In this document: one piece after another, positions 59,368-64,000 of the stretch
How the letters are laid out: each line of letters opens with the position of its first letter
How positions within the stretch are numbered: the stretch's first letter is position 1
Assembly: GCA_021927905.1 (NCBI GenBank)
Contig: BLLK01000062.1
Coordinates: 310,001-374,000 of the forward strand
Source: Chaetoceros tenuissimus
Lineage: Eukaryota; Bacillariophyta; Thalassiosirophyceae; Chaetocerotales; Chaetocerotaceae
Direction: 5' to 3'
DNA length: 64,000 bases
Notes under the pieces: generated by a model
Seen by the model: the letters and a program-made list of their open reading frames with translations, nothing else
Databases searched by the model: none
What the model was told of the DNA's origin: nothing
Translations under genes and position numbers: made by a program

Positions 59368-60985
59368 ATGTTCAAAACAATGGCAGGCGAAAATAATATC
59401 TTCCTTTGTGTTACGTTCGCTATAGGGATTGGACTATGCTTTGCGATCTCAGCTGCTATTCCAGCTTGGTTCGCAGCGAAAGATCGCGAGGTTGAAGAAT
59501 GGAACAACGACATTTGTCGCAATGAGGATGCTCAAAAGAAGCAACAAGATGAATGTAGGGAGGAAGTAAATTCAGAGGAAGAAATCATTGATGTCGATTC
59601 TTTCGATGATATAAACTCAGAAAAAGGAGAATTGTTTGATGAACAGGAAGAAGCAAAAACTGTCATCAATGGAGAAGTAGGATCATGGTTTGCTTGGTTC
59701 GCAGAAGAATACAAAAACGCAGATATCGAAGCACCAGAAAAACATTCAAAACCACAGACTCAAAAGGATAAAAGTGACGAAGAATCTATTCCTAAATACG
59801 AAAAACTTTCAGAGGAGGGATTTACTTCGCAGAAGGATATTCAAGGTTCAGAAAGTTTTCTCGACGACGCATATGAAGAAGATGCCCAACCTCAAGTGTC
59901 AGATGAAATAAAGAAAGAAAAGACTTCGCCGCGGTAAGAAATTGAAAATTCAGTCTTTTTCCTTATTCTTGATTACTCTAATGTTTCTTGTTTTTATAGC
60001 ATGTGGAGAATTGCTTCTTTTGGAAGTATTGCATTTCAGTTTCTAGGAGTTGTGTTCAACTACTTTGCCCTTTTATATGGGCCTGTTTCAATTTGTACTC
60101 CAATTAGCAATTGCAGTTTGATTTTATTCAATGTAATTATTCTTTCATACGCACTGAAGATCGAAAAGAAGCCAAATAAAGAAACGAGAGTAGGAAATTG
60201 TAAGTCATTTCGTTGAATATCCATCTATATATTCTTGATATTTGAAAAGCTAATTTGAATCAATACAGATCTCATGCTAGCAGCAGCCATCCAAGTTGTT
60301 TTCACTGGTCCAAATGTTGATAGTATTCTACCCATCTCAAACGAAAATCTCCAGGCACAACTTTTGGCGCCGCTTTCTGCAACAATTCTTCTCGCGATAA
60401 TTGGCATTTTCATCTTGACTATACTTACCGCATATTCTCATTATAATTTTTCATGAGAAAGGCGGAAACTACTTTTCCGACAACTTCAACTTCATAGCAT
60501 TCCAAGCTTCGATGATCACGTTAGGATCTTTATCAGCAAATTCTTTGAAGGTCATTTCGAACTCAGAGGGATGGTTTTTTTGGGTAACGGCTGCTGTATT
60601 AGCTGTATGCTTTTTAGTATTTCCAGTCGTTAGTGTTTACCAAAATATTGTCATCAAGAATCCAGCAACATTTACATCTATCAATGCTGGATTGACATAT
60701 CTGATGAATGTATTTGTAGGCCTTTTCTGTTGGGAAGATCAAATCATAAATTGGGGAGGTTATGTGCTATCATGGTCAATGTTTCTCTTGGGAATTTACC
60801 TTGTGAGTGATGCCGACTTGTTTGAAGAGAAGATTACTGAAAATACAGAGGAAGACATTGACAAGAATTTGATTCGGGTAGATGAAGAGCCTGACGCACG
60901 ACCTAATATCACAAGATTCTCAATCGTCCCTGGTACACGTCTGGAATCTACTTTGACAAGGGTCAATGCTGTTATAGCAAAATAG
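59368..60985 (+). pseudogene. NIPA-like magnesium transporter with a single-base frameshift
   Basis: Exons 59368-59933, 60000-60199, 60269-60985 (introns 66 and 69 bp, phases consistent). After a first membrane segment (FLCVTFAIGIGLCFAISAAI) comes an acidic insert of about 150 residues. Then the NIPA/DUF803 core: ASFGSIAFQFLGVVFNYFALLYGPVSICTPI, YLMLAAAIQVVFTG, a further segment LLAIIGIFILTIL, and (in another frame) FQASMITLGSLSANSLK, FFWVTAAVLAVCFLVFPVVSVYQN and three more hydrophobic stretches. The frame breaks at the T run 60447-60451: with five T's translation ends at TGA (60454-60456), whereas the following codons continue in the frame that four T's would give. No donor/acceptor pair can bridge it. 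It may be a real inactivating change, an allele, or a base-call error in a homopolymer. Members transport Mg2+. Confidence 0.75.
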
Positions 60986-61423
60986 AAGTAAACATGAGGT
61001 ATCTGAAGAGTTGTTGAGTGCGATGAATTTCAAAAGCATCTTTTACATCTTGGGGAAATAGATCAGAATGAGCACTTTCATCTAAATCATTCAAAGAGGC
61101 AACACGGAAAAAAGGGGAAGAAACTACGTTTGGAAATTGTTCGTAAAGTTGTAGTACATAGTGAAATTCAAAATATTTCTATATAACTATGATTATATAA
61201 GTATTTTCCCCACTGAAATCCATACAATTTATTCATGTGATTAGTTCTTCGTACCAGTCTGCATCTTTCACTCCGAGAAGTCAATAGGCTTCAGTTTTAC
61301 TTCACATTTGTTTCAAATATTCATTGTATAAACTATTTCAATTATTGTACACTTCATTATACTCTATTTATATCCATACGTCACCTAGTTGACAGTCATA
61401 TTGCCATTTGAACGATTTTCAAT
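60986..61423. other. Convergent 3' intergenic region
   Basis: 438 bp between the stop codons of the NIPA-like gene and the Ulp1-like gene. AT-rich; no ORF or RNA gene recognised; both transcripts must end here. Confidence 0.45.
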
Positions 61424-64000
61424 TTAATTGTTTTCCTGCTGCATCTGAATATGCTGTTTCTTATCTCTCTTTTTCGTTTTCTTTTCTTCGATCTTTTGTT
61501 TGTAGATTTGATGGAGATCCTGAATCAAGATTGCCATCTCTTCACGAAGTCTTGCAATATCATCCATACCAAAGTCGAACGCTTCTGTTTCTGTGATATA
61601 TTCCTTGATGATATCTCTTCTAAACTTTGCATCTCTCCAGTCAGCGAGTTTGCATTGGATACGTGTATCAAGTAATTGAAGCATTGCAAAAGCATACCTA
61701 CAAATAAATACTCCACAATCCCAACAGTTGTCTTGCCTAGGGACTTTTGTAATTGAAGGAAGCAAAGTCAGTCACCAAGAGACGAAAGAATGAAAGAACA
61801 AGGTCCAAACATGAAAAAAGCTTACCATGTGCATTCTCAACAGGACATGTCGAGTTTTCATATGGATCCTTTCTATCGAATTTGCCAAGCCTTGCCGCTT
61901 CTGCGTTTAGCCATTTGTGAAGAGTTTTTTGCAGTCTGGCTTTTTTATGAGCGCGAAGTGAATCCATGAATAGAATGTATGGATGCTCCAAGTTTTGGTT
62001 GCGTGCTTCCTCGTCGTCGTCTGAGAAAATATTTCCTGGATTTACAATCACAAGTAGTGACCAATGAATATCTTTGTTGACAGGGACAAAAACATATTTC
62101 TTCTCAAAGATATCAATATTCTTTTTGGCAGTCCAAGACTTGACTGATTCGACACCTTCCTCTTCAAGTTTCGTATAGAATTGAGTAGTGAATACATGGA
62201 CTTGGTTTGAGACATTTCCCATGTTGTAGATAAGCCAACTGATCCAAAAATCAATAAGAGTATCATTGAGAAATTCTCCTGGTGACAATCTATCATAGTC
62301 TTCTCCTCGAATAGTGATGATATGATTGTTCTGCTTTCCATTAGGAACCTTCTCCTTGATGGCTAGACGGATAAACATTGATTCATGGTTTTGTCCAATT
62401 TTCCCATTGGGCTCATTGAGGTTGCTAGATACGGAGTCCAATTCCGTCTCTAGAAGTAACGAGGGGAAGACAAGAGCTGTTTCGTTCTCTTTACAAATAG
62501 GTTTCAATGGTTTCTTGGCATTCAAAAGACTGACGATTTCTTCTCCGAGGTTTTCGTGAGTAAGCCGATTGTTGTCATTTACGAAATACATCCCTATTGT
62601 AACATTTTCTTTCAACAATGTAATGAGACTTTCGAAATCGGTCTGACTGCTCGACTTAATGACAATATACCGCTTTGCAAGTTGCGTTGATTTGGTTGGA
62701 GTGGTTTTTGGCATTGATTTGTAGTAATGTTTGTTGGAAGTAAAAGTGGTCAGTCCATTTTCTTTAGATGGTTTTGCGCGAAGAATGAGATAATAGTGAC
62801 TACGAATATCATCCTCTGCCTCTTCTGTTGGCTCTATGATAGATTTCGAAACATAGTCTGGCTTTGGACTAAGAGATGTTGTCTCAACATTGTCAATTGA
62901 CTCCCTTGAATTATCGTCTGCGATTTCCTCATTTGTACTTGATTTTGCTTCTTCGAAGTCGTCCTCAAAGTCTGGGCTTACAACCTTTCGACTTTGCTCC
63001 TCGTCCTCCTCGTCCTCTTCATCATCGATTGCAATTCTCTTCTTTTGCGCATTCAAATTTTTCTTCAAATCAGATCCATTATCATCATCACTGCTATCCG
63101 CCGATTCATTGGGATCATTTTCATTGCCATTGTATTCCTCTTTGCTCTCATCTGACTCTGCATCAATATTACTTTCAGTACCTAATTCATGACGATCGGG
63201 CATATAATAATGAATCTCCTCAATCTCCTTCACATCGATCCGCAACTTGCATTTGTGATCCAAATCAAGTTCAAACTTATTACACACAAAACTCAATTCC
63301 ATATTCTCAAAATAAACGCAATTCCCAATAGCAACCCTATTACATTCCACAAAACATTTTGAACCCCTAGACCGTGTCCTTGGAGAAATTCTCCTGCTAT
63401 AGTTTTCACATTCCTCTTGTTCCGTTCCAGTATTGTTGCGAATACTATGATTCAACTCTTGATTCACCTCTTGATTCAAGGAAGCAGCAATGGCAGCATC
63501 ATTGTCACAGCTGGGTGTAGGTTGCGGAGTCGGAATATCATCATCACTTTCTTCATCACTCGACAATTCAATCACTTCTTTTACATCTTTTCGTCTTGAT
63601 TTTCTTGTCGAAGAACGTGTCGATCTTCTTAAAGGAGACTTGTAGAGTGGTGATCCTGTCGAAGAGGTAATATCCTCATCAAGAAAATGACGTGATTGTG
63701 GTTTTGGCGAAGACTGCGGAGAAGTAACTTTATTTGTCTCGATATCCGTCTTCTTCGCTTTCTCCTTGGATGTGCTCTTCTTTCCCACGTTATCATTTCC
63801 AGCTTTTTCAGCAGTCTTGCTTATTTCAGCAGAATTCTGCTCCTTGATTTTCTTTTGCTTTTTTGATGACTTGGTTGATAAGATACCATCACCATTTCTC
63901 TTTGAATTAGTTAGCTTTGTACAGCTTTGCTTATCCCCATCCTCAGTCTTTTCTCCAAGTGCCTCCGAGTAAAGATTAAAACCTTGGTCAACTTTCTCCA
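61424..64000 (-). CDS. Ulp1/SENP-type SUMO protease (C48), 5' part missing
   Basis: Exons (complement): beyond the right edge to 61826, then 61424-61743; intron 82 bp (GTAAGC...ACAAAAG), phase 1. The frame is open to the window edge, so the start lies outside. The visible N-terminal part is long, charged and disordered, with Lys-rich, Ser-rich and Asp/Glu-rich blocks. A PH-like or scaffold region may lie at about 63360-62600 (CKLRIDVKEIEEIHYYMP ... YIVIKSSSQTDFESLITLL), as in plant ESD4/OTS2-type and human SENP6/7-type relatives. Protease domain: RLSPGEFLNDTLIDFWISWL, catalytic His in DIHWSLLVI, catalytic Asp in PYILFMDSL, and Gln/Cys in RQDNCWDCGVF. It cleaves SUMO from targets, usually in the nucleus. 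The C-terminus is a basic coiled tail. Confidence 0.9.

Overview
This window is nuclear DNA of a photosynthetic stramenopile, most probably a centric diatom. Four signs point there: long Pro-Ser 'PSxxPS' tracts interleaved with Cys modules, an AP2-type protein with an acidic run, signal peptides ending in the plastid-import pattern 'xSA|F' (three genes), and short introns (about 58-150 bp, GTAAGT/GTGAGT donors) in compact AT-rich DNA. The species cannot be fixed from sequence alone. Exon coordinates below were built by hand from splice signals and reading-phase continuity; no transcript data were used.

Layout. 1-4.8 kb: ATG2-like lipid-transfer protein (minus strand, cut by the left edge). 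5.2-7.3 kb: kinesin-13. 7.9-8.3 kb: doubtful small ORF. 9.1-10.5 kb: DUF4336 plastid protein. 10.8-12.1 kb: ketopantoate-reductase-like enzyme. 12.7-13.6 kb: foldback (inverted-repeat) element. 13.9-15.3 kb: Stealth-family sugar-phosphate transferase, followed by a duplicate of its own 3' end. 16.1-16.9 kb: decayed coiled-coil gene. 18.1-19.0 kb: Qb-SNARE (NPSN/Vti1-like). 19-22.2 kb: apparently empty. 22.2-41.05 kb: one giant gene of about 17 exons and roughly 5,460 codons for a modular surface protein, with ten 153-bp repeats, PAN-like, trefoil-lectin-like, SEA-like, Pro-Ser and Cys modules, a bulb-lectin domain, a huge ectodomain and a C-terminal membrane anchor. It carries a perfect 1,028-bp internal tandem duplication. 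42.6-43.8 kb: double-HRDC protein. 44.1-45.3 kb: secreted Cys-rich ephrin-receptor-like protein. 45.5-46.2 kb: DUF6787-like membrane protein. 46.7-47.7 kb: AP2-like protein. 48.2-49.0 kb: unknown two-exon gene. 49.8-52.1 kb: dynein intermediate chain. 52.1-53.3 kb: plastid-directed DOT1-like methyltransferase. 53.8-54.9 kb: dolichol/phytol-kinase-like protein. 55.2-59.0 kb: fusion of a patatin phospholipase with a cyclooxygenase-like haem peroxidase. 59.4-61.0 kb: NIPA-like transporter with a one-base frameshift. 61.4-64 kb: Ulp1/SENP SUMO protease (cut by the right edge).

The most notable item is the patatin-cyclooxygenase fusion. Eight exons join in frame into about 1,091 residues that would couple fatty-acid release from membrane lipid to its dioxygenation in one polypeptide, a plausible one-protein oxylipin/prostaglandin entry point. 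Second is the giant gene, where a fresh duplication, homogenised repeats and symmetric phase-1 micro-exons show how these surface proteins grow. Several neighbouring genes are tightly convergent (62 bp between the stops of the dynein chain and the DOT1-like gene) or divergent with short shared upstream regions.
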